Positions 25,534 to 34,056 of a stretch of 64,000 nt of DNA are shown here, one piece after another. The first letter of the stretch is position 1. The number at the start of each line of letters is the position of its first letter. A program made the position numbers and the translations under genes. The notes under the pieces are model-generated. The model saw only the letters and a program-made list of their open reading frames with translations. It was not told where the DNA came from and searched no databases. Origin of the DNA: Sphingobacteriales bacterium (GTDB taxonomy: Bacteria; Bacteroidota; Bacteroidia; Chitinophagales; JADJOU01); assembly GCA_021297855.1 (NCBI GenBank), contig JAJTHM010000058.1, positions 25,177-89,176 on the forward strand, read 5' to 3'.

Positions 25534-27057
25534 TTACGGTTGAGTAATTTTCATCAAGTACCCCATTTTTTTCGTTTCAAGCTTTATTGTTTCTAAAAAC
25601 AGTTCCTCAGGTTGAATTTCCTTCTCGATATCACCAGCAGTCCAAAGGCCATCATTATTGTTGTCAAGCAGTATATATATTTTTAGCTCATCTCCGTAAA
25701 TATCCTTAAAAAGTAATTTGGGCTGCTTTTCAATTGGTTTCCATTCATTTTCACTGAGATGATACAATTTTGCCTTTCTATTGGAGGCCAAATCTGGGTC
25801 TAAGGTGATTACTATTTCATTAAACAATTTTTCTTTCGGATAGGTAGTTAAGGTTTGGCTTATCACCTTGTTGTAAGAGAAATTAGAATATATAGCTTGG
25901 CTATCGAGAATCAGTGTATATTCCTTACCGTGCTCCAAACCAATAATTAAGAGGTTGTTTTTTTGAAATTGGACATTTGGTTTCACTTGATTTTCGCCTA
26001 TTTTTAACTTAATCTTATTGGTATCGATTTTGCTTATAAAAGCATTAAATGGAATTTTAACGGTATCTGGACGGACAAGTTTAGAGCTTCTTTCCGCAGT
26101 ATTTAGCAACAAATCAAGATATAGACTAGGTTTGCCAACGGGCAGTTCTATCGTTTCATATTTATCCAAATTATATTTTAATCGCAGGGAATTTATCTGA
26201 GGGGTTGTTTTAACAATTAGCTTTAGTTGGCGGGGTGACAAATTTAATAAAACATGCTCAGGGTCCGTCAAGCCAGGAAAATAGATATCTTCGCTCGCCG
26301 AAATATTAAACTCTGAGGAAGAAATGGGTGTAACAAAAAAGTTTGTTTTCTTTTGGCTTTGTTGGAATAATTTTATTTTACTTAATACACGACCTGCCTT
26401 AACTGGCTCTTTTATAAAACCAATGGACTCTGTTTTATCCCAAATCATATTCATGTTTGAATCTATGAATGTAAAGACATAAAAGGACTCATTCGCTAGG
26501 TTAGAAAACTGGGCTAAGCCATCTTTGGAGGGAGACACATAGCGATAATTTTTTCCAAAAAAGTCAGACTTTGTTTTTACAAGACAAACCTTTGCCATGT
26601 CGCTCCATGCATTGGTTTTTGCATCGCTCAAACCAAAAATTAGTTTTCCGGTATCCAGATATTTTCCGGTGCTAAAGGTTAGATTATAGTTTGGTAAAAG
26701 ATTGCCTTCATTGTTATCCTTTATTGCATTGGTTAAATGGATGGAATAAGTTGTATTCGCTTTGAGACCCTCTTCGAAGGTGAAAATTACCTTTTTCCCC
26801 AAAACGCGTGCGCTCGGCATTTTGGGCGAGTATGGAGAAACGGCTACATTTGTTTGCGGAAAATTTAACTCTATGAATTCATCAAAATAAAAAACAAGTT
26901 TATTATCTGAAAACTGGATGCTTTTTTGTTCCGGATAGGTTTTGGTCACCGTTGGCGGGGCGCTATCTTTTGCGCCCCCACTTGGCATGACTATCGTGGC
27001 GCATGAACAAATCATGAGTAGAAAACCAAACCCTAGAATTATAAATATCGATTTCAT
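25534..27057 (-). CDS. Ig-like (Big_5-type) lipoprotein
   Basis: A 507-residue predicted outer-membrane lipoprotein. The signal MKSIFIILGFGFLLMICS is followed by the lipobox cysteine (CSC). The mature N-terminus, SGGAKDSAPPTVTKTYPEQK, opens the SbsA/Big_5 Ig-like domain (about 30-140, with IELNFPQTNVAVSP and LTNAIKDNNEGN) that is common in Bacteroidota. More beta-sandwich sequence follows, and a calcium-like DNNNDGLW motif lies near the C-terminus. The frame is open to 27096, but ATG 27057 gives the signal peptide and lies 7 nt after a TACTTTTG element. Function is unknown. A cell-surface structural role is likely. Confidence 0.75.
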   Translation of the reverse strand: MKSIFIILGFGFLLMICSCATIVMPSGGAKDSAPPTVTKTYPEQKSIQFSDNKLVFYFDEFIELNFPQTNVAVSPYSPKMPSARVLGKKVIFTFEEGLKANTTYSIHLTNAIKDNNEGNLLPNYNLTFSTGKYLDTGKLIFGLSDAKTNAWSDMAKVCLVKTKSDFFGKNYRYVSPSKDGLAQFSNLANESFYVFTFIDSNMNMIWDKTESIGFIKEPVKAGRVLSKIKLFQQSQKKTNFFVTPISSSEFNISASEDIYFPGLTDPEHVLLNLSPRQLKLIVKTTPQINSLRLKYNLDKYETIELPVGKPSLYLDLLLNTAERSSKLVRPDTVKIPFNAFISKIDTNKIKLKIGENQVKPNVQFQKNNLLIIGLEHGKEYTLILDSQAIYSNFSYNKVISQTLTTYPKEKLFNEIVITLDPDLASNRKAKLYHLSENEWKPIEKQPKLLFKDIYGDELKIYILLDNNNDGLWTAGDIEKEIQPEELFLETIKLETKKMGYLMKITQP

Positions 27058-27064
27058 TCCGATA

Positions 27065-27072
27065 CAAAAGTA
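27065..27072 (-). promoter_or_regulatory. -7 promoter element of the Ig-like lipoprotein gene
   Basis: TACTTTTG on the minus strand, only 7 nt before the ATG at 27057. The mRNA would be leaderless or nearly so. Confidence 0.5.
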
Positions 27073-27142
27073 ATTGAAAGTTGAAAGCGTTGCCATGAAT
27101 TCATGAATTTTTTATTCATTTAATCATCGCCTTTGATTTTAT

Positions 27143-27162
27143 CTATGCAATAAAATGCATAG
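27143..27162 (-). terminator. Hairpin downstream of tex
   Basis: CTATGCA and TGCATAG form a perfect 7-bp stem with a 6-nt loop, 16 bp past the tex stop. The following T-tract is weak on the minus strand, so termination is uncertain. Confidence 0.4.
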
Positions 27163-27178
27163 GCCTTTCTTGCCTAGA

Positions 27179-29455
27179 CTATTTTAGCTTGTTTTTTAAC
27201 GCTAAAAGTTTTGCCTGAAAATCATCTAAAACTTCTTCTTTATTGATTGGTCGTGGCAAATGTCCTGTGGCATTTTTGATTGGTTTCTTCAAGGGGGCGG
27301 GCCCCTTTGTCTGGCTTGGCGAATTTTCCCCCTTCATTGAGAGCGCTACTCGATTTCTTTCATAATCGACCTCAGTAATCGTCACCATTACTTTTTGTCC
27401 CAATTTGACCACTTCGTTAGGATCTTTAACAAACGTGTTGCTCATTTGTGAAATGTGAACCATACCATCTTGTTTAACTCCAATATTGACAAAAGCCCCG
27501 AATTTCGTAATATTGGTGATGATTCCTGGCACGGTCATTCCTTCTTTCAAATCATTTATCGTAGAAATTCCGTCGGCAAAACGAAACTCCTCAATAGGTG
27601 AACGAGGATCGCGCCCGGGTTTTTCCAATTCCTTGAGAATATCATTTAGTGTAAAAAGACCAACTTTTTCCGAAACATAGTTGTTTAAGTTGATTTTTTT
27701 TCTTAGTTCACTTTGCCTGATTAAATCTTCCACTTTACAGTTTTGATCCTTTGCCATTTTTTCCACAATATAATAGGATTCAGGATGAACGGACGAGTTA
27801 TCTAAAATATTACTTGAATTAATTATTCTTAAGAACCCCGCTGCTTGCTCAAAGGCTTTCGGCCCCAATCCTGTCACTTTTTTAAGTTCTTGCCTTGATT
27901 TAAGAGGGCCATTGGTCTGCCGATAGTCCACAATATTTTTTGCCATATTGGCTGATAAACCCGAGACATACGTTAGCAAATGCTTACTCGCCGAATTAAC
28001 ATCTACCCCTACGAAATTTACGCAGCTCTCTACAACTAAATCAAGTGAAGACTTTAGTTTAGGTTGATTCACATCATGCTGATATTGTCCTACTCCGATT
28101 GACTTAGGATCAATTTTAACCAATTCGCTCAATGGGTCTAGAAGTCGACGACCTATGCTAATAGCTCCACGAATAGTCACATCTTTATCAGGGAACTCCT
28201 CTCGCGCAACTTCGCTCGCCGAATAGATTGACGCCCCACTCTCGTTGACCATGAAAATAGAAATGGCTTTGCCAAAATCAATACTGCGAACCAAGGTCTC
28301 AGTTTCTTTACTCGCTGTTCCATTCCCATAACCAATTGCTTCAATTTTATATTTATCCACTAAATGAGCTATGGTCTCCTTGGACTGTGACCACTGATTT
28401 TGTGGGGCGTGGGGGAAAATAGTTTCATAATATAAAAAATTTCCATACTCATCGATACAAACCAGTTTACATCCAGAGCGAAATCCTGGGTCAAGTGCTA
28501 GGACTCTTTTCTGACCCAGAGGTGATGCCAATAAAAGCTGACGGAGGTTTTCAGAAAAAACGCCAATAGCTTCTTTATCCGCTTTTTGTTTACTCCATAG
28601 TCGAAATTCGGTTTCAATTTGCATTTTTAATAGTCTCGCATAGCCGTCTTCAATGGCTTCAGAAACTTGCTTCGCTGCTTCTGTTTGATTTTTGACGAAG
28701 ATTCTTTTCAGACTATCTTCAGCTAATTCTTTAGAAATATTGATATCCATTGCTAGCAAGCCCTCTTTCTCGCCACGGCGAATAGCAAGCAGTCTATGGG
28801 AGGGACATTTAGCCAACGGCTCTGAAAAATCAAAATAGTCTCTATATTTCTGTGCTTCTTCGGTTTCCTTTTTGGTAGAGAGAACTTTCGAAGAAAGAAC
28901 GGCGCCTACTTCAAACTGTTTGCGTATTGCATTTCTTGCGCGGCTATCTTCTGTGATCCACTCTGCGATTATATCTCTAGCTCCTTGAAGAGCATCATTG
29001 CCGTCTTTTACTTGGTCATTGATAAATTTCTCTGCTTCTGCTATTATATCAAAACTATCCTGCTCAAAAATCTTCTTAGCCAAAGGCTCTAAGCCTTTTT
29101 CAATAGCCATCGTAGCGCGGGTCTTCCGCTTAGGCTTATAAGGGAGATAAATATCCTCTAAAAGCGTTGCATTCATGCAACCCTCAATCTTGGTCTTTAG
29201 TTCAGGAGTTAGCTTACCTTGTTCCTCTATACTTTTCAAAACCGCCAACTTGCGTTTATCCAGTTCGGTATAGTAAAGAATCTTTTCTACCACATTGGCT
29301 ATTTGCACTTCGTCTAGATTTCCCGTGGCCTCTTTTCGATAGCGGGCAATAAAGGGAATGGAACAACCTTCGTCCACCAATAATGATACCTGCTGGATTT
29401 GGCGCTCAGGGATTTGAATTTCTCTGGAAATGTGGGAAAGGTAAACGGCTTCCAA
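27179..29455 (-). CDS. tex: Tex-family RNA-binding transcription accessory protein
   Basis: This is a nucleic-acid-binding protein of the Tex/Spt6-like family. The N-terminal helical Tex region contains VDEGCSIPFIARYRKEATG. A YqgF-type RNase-H-like domain follows (VLALDPGFRSGCKLVCIDEYG). Next come helix-hairpin-helix repeats with GLSANMAKNIVDYRQ and KKVTGLGPKAFEQAAGF, then an S1 domain (GIITNITKFGAFVNIGVKQD, GMVHISQMS). A longer frame runs to 29557, but its first 34 codons coincide with the intergenic inverted repeat. The TTG at 29455, giving 758 residues that begin in the conserved Tex N-terminus, is a better guess. Confidence 0.92.
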   Translation of the reverse strand: MEAVYLSHISREIQIPERQIQQVSLLVDEGCSIPFIARYRKEATGNLDEVQIANVVEKILYYTELDKRKLAVLKSIEEQGKLTPELKTKIEGCMNATLLEDIYLPYKPKRKTRATMAIEKGLEPLAKKIFEQDSFDIIAEAEKFINDQVKDGNDALQGARDIIAEWITEDSRARNAIRKQFEVGAVLSSKVLSTKKETEEAQKYRDYFDFSEPLAKCPSHRLLAIRRGEKEGLLAMDINISKELAEDSLKRIFVKNQTEAAKQVSEAIEDGYARLLKMQIETEFRLWSKQKADKEAIGVFSENLRQLLLASPLGQKRVLALDPGFRSGCKLVCIDEYGNFLYYETIFPHAPQNQWSQSKETIAHLVDKYKIEAIGYGNGTASKETETLVRSIDFGKAISIFMVNESGASIYSASEVAREEFPDKDVTIRGAISIGRRLLDPLSELVKIDPKSIGVGQYQHDVNQPKLKSSLDLVVESCVNFVGVDVNSASKHLLTYVSGLSANMAKNIVDYRQTNGPLKSRQELKKVTGLGPKAFEQAAGFLRIINSSNILDNSSVHPESYYIVEKMAKDQNCKVEDLIRQSELRKKINLNNYVSEKVGLFTLNDILKELEKPGRDPRSPIEEFRFADGISTINDLKEGMTVPGIITNITKFGAFVNIGVKQDGMVHISQMSNTFVKDPNEVVKLGQKVMVTITEVDYERNRVALSMKGENSPSQTKGPAPLKKPIKNATGHLPRPINKEEVLDDFQAKLLALKNKLK

Positions 29456-29508
29456 GTTCTTAAATTTTAGGTGAGCGAAAATAGGAAAATTAGAGGTAAA
29501 TTGTATAA

Positions 29509-29565
29509 TTTGTTTGTTGGTGATTGGAGCGCAAAGTTCCACGAAGTGGATGCACAAAGTTTCTT
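29509..29565 (+). repeat. Left arm of imperfect inverted repeat
   Basis: Contains TTGGAGCGCAAAGTT and GCACAAAGTTTC. It matches the reverse complement of 29731-29795 with an internal gap of about 10 bp. Confidence 0.65.
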
Positions 29566-29730
29566 TTAAGTTATTTTGCCAAGGTGTTCATACTTCGCTC
29601 TATGACATTCTCTTTTATTTTTTTGGCTTGATATTGAACCAATTAGTTTCAAGAAAAGGGTAGGAAGTCTTTCACTAAGAAAATTTAAGGTCGATATTTT
29701 ATTTTGTAATTTTTTTCCTTATAATTAATG

Positions 29731-29795
29731 GAAATCTTTGTGCAACTCTGTGAAAATTTCTGTGTAACTTTGTGCTCCAACCAATAGCAAACAAA
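29731..29795 (-). repeat. Right arm of imperfect inverted repeat
   Basis: On the minus strand it reads TTGGAGCACAAAGTTACAC, then GTTGCACAAAGATTTC, with TTTGTTTG outside, paralleling the left arm. It also contains a TAACTTTG element on the plus strand (29765-29772). Confidence 0.65.
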
Positions 29796-29823
29796 CTCTC
29801 TCTCTTATTAAATCTGCTTAACT

Positions 29824-29831
29824 TAGTTTTG
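29824..29831 (+). promoter_or_regulatory. -7 promoter element of rluF
   Basis: TAGTTTTG ends 13 nt before the ATG at 29845. A second match (TAACTTTG, 29765-29772) lies further upstream. Confidence 0.5.
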
Positions 29832-29844
29832 CATTTAGATAATT

Positions 29845-30537
29845 ATGTCGGTCAGTATCAATAAATATATCGGTTCGTCGGGTTACTGCTCGCGAAGAGA
29901 GGCAGATGTCCTCATCGACGAAGGCCGCGTAGAGCTCAATGGCAGACGCGCCTCCAAAACGGATGAAGTCTATGAAGGCGATGAAGTGGTAGTCGATGGT
30001 CTGCGGGTGCAACCCAAAAAGAAAATGACTTATATCGTTTTCAATAAGCCAATAGGCGTGACTTGCACGACGGATTTGAAAGATAAAACGAATATCATAG
30101 ATTTTATCAATCATCCCAACCGTATTTATCCCATAGGTCGATTAGACAAAGATAGCTCGGGTTTGATTCTCCTCACCGATGACGGAGATATCGTCAATCA
30201 TATTCTCCGGGAAGAAAACTACCATGAAAAAGAATATATAGTTTATGTCCGCCAAGGTATAGAAAAAGACTTCGCTCGGCAGATGAGCTCCGGGACGATG
30301 GTCATAGACAAGGTAAAACTTAAGCCGTGTAAGGTCAAGGTTTTATCTAAGCACTGTTTTAGTATTACCTTAACTCAAGGACTCAACCGACAAATCCGAA
30401 AAATGTGCTCCAAGCTAGGTTATTCCGTCTATGATTTACAGCGCGTCCGTGTAATGAATATTCACCTTGGCAATCTCAAACTAGGGAAATGGCGAAATCT
30501 GAGTGAGGTCGAAGTTAAGAAATTGATGGGTCATTGA
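29845..30537 (+). CDS. rluF: 23S rRNA pseudouridine synthase, RsuA/RluF type
   Basis: A 230-residue RNA-modifying enzyme. The N-terminal S4 RNA-binding domain (INKYIGSSGYCSRREAD, residues about 4-50) is followed by the pseudouridine synthase catalytic domain with motif II IGRLDKDSSGLILLTDDGD, in which the catalytic Asp lies in RLDKD, and the C-terminal TQGLNRQIRKMCSKLGYSV. RluF modifies U2604 of 23S rRNA in E. coli. The size and the RQIRKMCSKLGY block fit RluF best, but RluB, RluE or RsuA remain possible. Start chosen at ATG 29845 after a consensus -7 element. A small palindrome (30526-30542) overlaps its stop codon. Confidence 0.88.
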   Translation: MSVSINKYIGSSGYCSRREADVLIDEGRVELNGRRASKTDEVYEGDEVVVDGLRVQPKKKMTYIVFNKPIGVTCTTDLKDKTNIIDFINHPNRIYPIGRLDKDSSGLILLTDDGDIVNHILREENYHEKEYIVYVRQGIEKDFARQMSSGTMVIDKVKLKPCKVKVLSKHCFSITLTQGLNRQIRKMCSKLGYSVYDLQRVRVMNIHLGNLKLGKWRNLSEVEVKKLMGH

Positions 30538-30542
30538 CCCAT
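30526..30542. terminator. Palindrome over the rluF stop codon
   Basis: ATGGGTCA and TGACCCAT pair around a single T, or as a 6-bp stem with a 5-nt loop. It lies between convergent rluF and the SET gene. No T-tract follows. Confidence 0.3.
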
Positions 30543-30567
30543 TATATCATGAGTCAAATTATTTGGC

Positions 30568-30972
30568 TTATACATGGTGCTTCTTCCAATATTCTTTTCC
30601 ATAACCGCATAGGATTTCTTCTCCAGCTTTTATATTTCTCGTCGCAATGAGACAAACTTGTTTTCTATTCTTGAATGCGATCTTCGTGTTGTTTTTGAAA
30701 TCGTTGCTTTCTCTGCCTTTCGCATCATTAGCATATTTGGCGAATCCTTCCACGGGCTTACTGTCGAGAATTCTGGCGGGCGATATATCTATAAAATATT
30801 GATCATCTCCTGAAGCGGCTCTGATATGCGCCTCTTTATTCGTGATGATTTCTCCTTTGTATATAGATACCACCTCGTCTTTATAGATTCTGATAGCCGT
30901 AAATAATCCCGTTCCCGCATTCGGTATGTTGGAAGCTTGAAGGTATAGATAATCTGATTCGATGGGTTTCAT
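30568..30972 (-). CDS. SET-domain protein
   Basis: A 134-residue single-domain SET protein. Visible landmarks are AGTGLFTAIRIYKDEVVSIYKGE near the N-terminus, the middle block GFAKYANDAKGRESNDFKNNTKIAF (corresponding to the NHSC-like pseudoknot region), and the end NIKAGEEILCGYGKEYW, which carries the GEE and Tyr residues of SET lysine methyltransferases. The classic NHS/C motif reads KYANDAK here, as in many bacterial and viral SET proteins. It probably methylates lysine in a protein target with AdoMet. ATG 30972 is preferred over the open frame from 31023 because it matches the start of the conserved domain. Confidence 0.8.
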   Translation of the reverse strand: MKPIESDYLYLQASNIPNAGTGLFTAIRIYKDEVVSIYKGEIITNKEAHIRAASGDDQYFIDISPARILDSKPVEGFAKYANDAKGRESNDFKNNTKIAFKNRKQVCLIATRNIKAGEEILCGYGKEYWKKHHV

Positions 30973-31055
30973 AGGTTGATGATTAAACGGGAGCAAAGTT
31001 GAAAGATAGGGACTATATAGCATTATTAATGAGAAACTTTGTTCTCTAAATTTAT

Positions 31056-32078
31056 CTAATCTAATTGGATAGGGAACTCTTCACAGTATTTTTCTATTCG
31101 TTTGACTTCTTCTATCATTTGTTTGATTGTTATTTCGCCAATAAGCAATTCATTTGAATAATTTATTGACAGCTCGCTACTTTGAATTTTTTCTATGAAT
31201 CTAGCATCTAGTTTAATCTCATCTAGAATAATTTTATTATAGCCAACTATTTTGGGGATTGAATATAAGTAAAGATATAACAATAAACACATTTCTTCAT
31301 TTCTTAGTGTGCTGTAGAAATAATTATATAATTGTGCTGGATTCTTAATAATGCTTATTTGTTCTATAATATAGTTTACTTGCGTTATATACCTATAAAC
31401 AAAATTGGGGTATCTTTGAATAATTAATTGTATAAAAATATATGAGTTTTTAATTTTTTCTTTTACAAAACTATTAGAATTATTGTTTATGAAAAAATCT
31501 ATCATATATACATTTTTAAAATCTTCTTTAAACATCTTATCAAATACTCGTTTTTTTTCGTCCTCTCCGATTGCCAATCTTAACTCATTAATTACTCGCT
31601 TTGAATTTTTATCCATTGAAGCATTTTCTTTAATGTCTTCTGTTTCATATACAAAATAATATCGCAAATTCTCTATTATTCTATATTTAAGTTGTTTTGA
31701 TAGTTCCCTAATTTCGTCAACTAAGTTTAGTTTATTTTCCTTATTAAAACAAGATTGTAGAAATTCGTTTTTGTTATCCATAGCTTTATAAATCAAGGCC
31801 AATGTGCGTTCATTGTTAAACTGATCCTGTACTTGTTTATTGGCCTCATACTGAGCATAAAATGCCAGTCCTGTAAAAATACAAATGGAAATAGCAAAAA
31901 GTGGGTTTAATATACCGCCCACAGTATCTCCTATCTCATTGGCCTCTTTCGCACTTAAAGAGTCAATAACATCTCCTAAATCAAAATGAAAAAACAAAAT
32001 AATGGTATAGCAGAATGCGTATATAAAAAATATAGCGCCTAAGGCAAAAAGCACTTTTTGAAAATTGTTTTTATTCAT
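31056..32078 (-). CDS. Putative phage abortive infection protein (putAbiC-like)
   Basis: A 340-residue protein with two N-terminal membrane helices (about 8-30 and 53-76) separated by a loop, SLSAKEANEIGDTVGGILNP, then a cytosolic helical region containing YAQYEANKQVQDQFNNE. Two TM segments with the GDTVGGILNP signature followed by a Q-rich amphipathic helix are characteristic of proteins annotated as putative phage abortive infection protein (putAbiC). The C-terminal 250 residues are AT-rich, Lys/Asn/Ile-heavy and helical with no enzyme motif that I recognise. It is flanked by a dispersed repeat remnant and the mnmG gene. Defence role is an inference from family resemblance. Confidence 0.6.
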   Translation of the reverse strand: MNKNNFQKVLFALGAIFFIYAFCYTIILFFHFDLGDVIDSLSAKEANEIGDTVGGILNPLFAISICIFTGLAFYAQYEANKQVQDQFNNERTLALIYKAMDNKNEFLQSCFNKENKLNLVDEIRELSKQLKYRIIENLRYYFVYETEDIKENASMDKNSKRVINELRLAIGEDEKKRVFDKMFKEDFKNVYMIDFFINNNSNSFVKEKIKNSYIFIQLIIQRYPNFVYRYITQVNYIIEQISIIKNPAQLYNYFYSTLRNEEMCLLLYLYLYSIPKIVGYNKIILDEIKLDARFIEKIQSSELSINYSNELLIGEITIKQMIEEVKRIEKYCEEFPIQLD

Positions 32079-32092
32079 ATTTTGTGATATTT

Positions 32093-32124
32093 AGATTTCT
32101 CCTTCGTCGAAATAGACATGATGC
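32093..32124. repeat. Remnant of a dispersed TTCGTCGAAAT repeat
   Basis: AGATTTCTCCTTCGTCGAAA followed by TAGACA closely matches the widespread short bacterial intergenic repeat that reads GATTTCTCCTTCGTCGAAAT plus GACA. It sits between the putAbiC-like gene and mnmG. I recognise the motif from memory, not from a database comparison. Confidence 0.45.
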
Positions 32125-32162
32125 TGACTTTAAACTTTTGCCTTAGAACTTTAGTATAATCC

Positions 32163-34022
32163 CTACCTCCCAATATGCACCATCAATATAGCAATATCGC
32201 TCGGATTGATTCCTGAAATACGTTTAGCTGCACCCAGCGTTTTCGGGCGGATTTTGGAAAGTTTTTGACGGGATTCTGTGGAGAGGGAATTCACTTTTTC
32301 ATAATTAAAACTCTCGGGAATAATGAGCCCCTCTAGGTTGAGGGATTTTTGTGCTGTGTCTTTTTCCTTGGCTATATAGCCCTGGTATTTATGTTCAATA
32401 ACGGCTGATTCTAGTGCCGAAGCAGAAAACTTTTCGAAAGCTTGTTTGACCTTTTCTATCTCCATTAAATCTTCAATACCTAGCTGTGGTCGAGTCAGAA
32501 TCATTCCTAGAGGCATTTGTTGTTTGAGTTCGGTGGAGTTCGTTTTTTCGAAGACCGAGCGAACCTCTTCTGGATTGAGTTTTATCTCTCCGAATAAAGA
32601 TAAACACTCGGCTATCTCTTCTTTACGCTTTTCATAATTTTCTATTCTCTCTTGGGTGGCTAAACCAAGTTGTCTACCAATAGGTGTCAATCGTTGATCC
32701 GCATTATCGCCTCTCAGCAATATACGAAACTCTGCCCTGCTGGTAAACATTCGATAAGGTTCATCTGTGCCCTTGTGAACCAAGTCATCGATTAATACAC
32801 CAATATAACTCTCATCTCTTTTGAGCACGAGTGGTTCCTTATCGTCTAAAAATCTAGTAGCATTAATCCCAGCGATAAGTCCTTGTCCACCCGCTTCTTC
32901 GTAACCCGTTGTTCCATTAATTTGTCCTGCGAAGTAGAGGCCTTTTATTAATTTCGTTTGAAGAGAATTATCCAACTGCATAGGTGGAAAATAATCATAT
33001 TCTATAGCATAACCAGGTCGATACATCTTAGCATTTTCAAAGCCAGGTATTAAACGCAATGCTTTAAACTGAACATCATAAGGCAATGATGTAGAGAAGC
33101 CGTTGACATAAATTTCATTTGTATTCCAACCTTCTGGTTCTACAAATATCTGATGTCTTTCTTTATCCGCAAAGCGATTAATCTTGTCTTCTATACTAGG
33201 GCAATATCTGGGACCAACCCCTTCGATACTTCCATTGAACATGGGGCTTCTATCAAATCCTTCTTTCAGCGCTTCGTGCACACGATCGTTAGTATAAGTT
33301 ATCCAGCAACATCTCTGTTCCCTCGGTTTTTCAATATTCATAAAAGAAAATCCATCAATGATAGGATCTCCATCTTGAACTTCCATTTTAGTGTAGTCTA
33401 AACTTCGACCATCAATCCTGGGTGGTGTTCCTGTTTTCATTCTACCGCTTTCAAGGCCAAGAGACAGGAGTTGTTCGGTGATACCCGTTGCTCTCGATTC
33501 TGCGGCTCTTCCCCCTCCAAATTGTTTATCACCTATATGAATTAATCCGTTGAGGAAAGTTCCATTTGTAAGAACAACCGAAAGGGATTCTATTTCTATA
33601 CCTAGTTGCGTTTTTACACCACAGACTTTATCTCCTTTGACAATAAGTTCTGAAACCATTTCTTGATAAATATCCAGGTTGGGTGTGTTTTCCAAACTAT
33701 ACCTCCAAAGAGAAGCAAAGAGATTTCTGTCATTTTGAGATCTTGGGCTCCACATTGCGGGTCCTTTGCTTCTATTGAGCATTCTAAACTGAATCATAGA
33801 TTTATCTGAAATGATTCCTGACATTCCGCCGAGTGCATCTATTTCCTTCACTATTTGTCCTTTTGCCACACCACCCATAGCAGGATTACAAGACATCTGT
33901 CCTATAACTTGCATATTCATAGTTACTAATAAAGTTTTTTTACCTATGGTCGCTGCTGCTTGGGCCGCTTCACATCCTGCGTGTCCAGCACCAACAATTA
34001 TGACATCGTATTTATCAAACAT
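32163..34022 (-). CDS. mnmG: tRNA uridine-5-carboxymethylaminomethyl modification enzyme MnmG
   Basis: MnmG works with MnmE to modify U34 in the wobble position of several tRNAs. The 619-residue protein has the FAD-binding Rossmann motif VGAGHAGCEAA (about residues 9-19), the Cys-containing MSCNPAMGGVAKGQI, GTFLNGLIHIGDKQFGGGRA, RMKTGTPPRIDG and the second nucleotide motif YFAGQINGTTGYEEAGGQG, plus the C-terminal helical MnmE-interacting domain. An apparent longer frame starts with GTG at 34037, inside a parS-like palindrome. ATG 34022 (MFDKYDVIIVGAG) is the standard start. The gene lies directly downstream of ybeY. Confidence 0.97.
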   Translation of the reverse strand: MFDKYDVIIVGAGHAGCEAAQAAATIGKKTLLVTMNMQVIGQMSCNPAMGGVAKGQIVKEIDALGGMSGIISDKSMIQFRMLNRSKGPAMWSPRSQNDRNLFASLWRYSLENTPNLDIYQEMVSELIVKGDKVCGVKTQLGIEIESLSVVLTNGTFLNGLIHIGDKQFGGGRAAESRATGITEQLLSLGLESGRMKTGTPPRIDGRSLDYTKMEVQDGDPIIDGFSFMNIEKPREQRCCWITYTNDRVHEALKEGFDRSPMFNGSIEGVGPRYCPSIEDKINRFADKERHQIFVEPEGWNTNEIYVNGFSTSLPYDVQFKALRLIPGFENAKMYRPGYAIEYDYFPPMQLDNSLQTKLIKGLYFAGQINGTTGYEEAGGQGLIAGINATRFLDDKEPLVLKRDESYIGVLIDDLVHKGTDEPYRMFTSRAEFRILLRGDNADQRLTPIGRQLGLATQERIENYEKRKEEIAECLSLFGEIKLNPEEVRSVFEKTNSTELKQQMPLGMILTRPQLGIEDLMEIEKVKQAFEKFSASALESAVIEHKYQGYIAKEKDTAQKSLNLEGLIIPESFNYEKVNSLSTESRQKLSKIRPKTLGAAKRISGINPSDIAILMVHIGR

Positions 34023-34029
34023 ATTTATT

Positions 34030-34045
34030 TGTTCCACGTGGAACG
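34030..34045. promoter_or_regulatory. parS: parS-like site 1 (ParB binding)
   Basis: TGTTCCACGTGGAACG matches the 16-bp parS consensus except for the last base and lies 8 bp upstream of the mnmG start. Confidence 0.7.
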
Positions 34046-34056
34046 TTTAGTTTATT

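Larger units (their letters stand above)
29456..29844. other. Divergent intergenic region between tex and rluF
   Basis: No gene is supported here. The region holds two similar arms in inverted orientation (29509-29565 and 29731-29795), about 165 bp of AT-rich sequence between them, and two TAnnTTTG elements facing rluF (29765-29772 TAACTTTG and 29824-29831 TAGTTTTG). Confidence 0.6.

Noticed and set aside
29456..29557. N-terminal extension of tex to 29557
   Set aside because: The added residues are encoded by the intergenic inverted repeat and have no similarity to Tex N-termini.
30526..30542. Strong rho-independent terminator after rluF
   Set aside because: Stem is short and no T-tract follows; kept only as a low-confidence palindrome.
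34022..34050. GTG start for mnmG at 34037
   Set aside because: It falls inside a parS-like palindrome and adds five residues (MEQIN) before the conserved N-terminus; ATG 34022 is standard.
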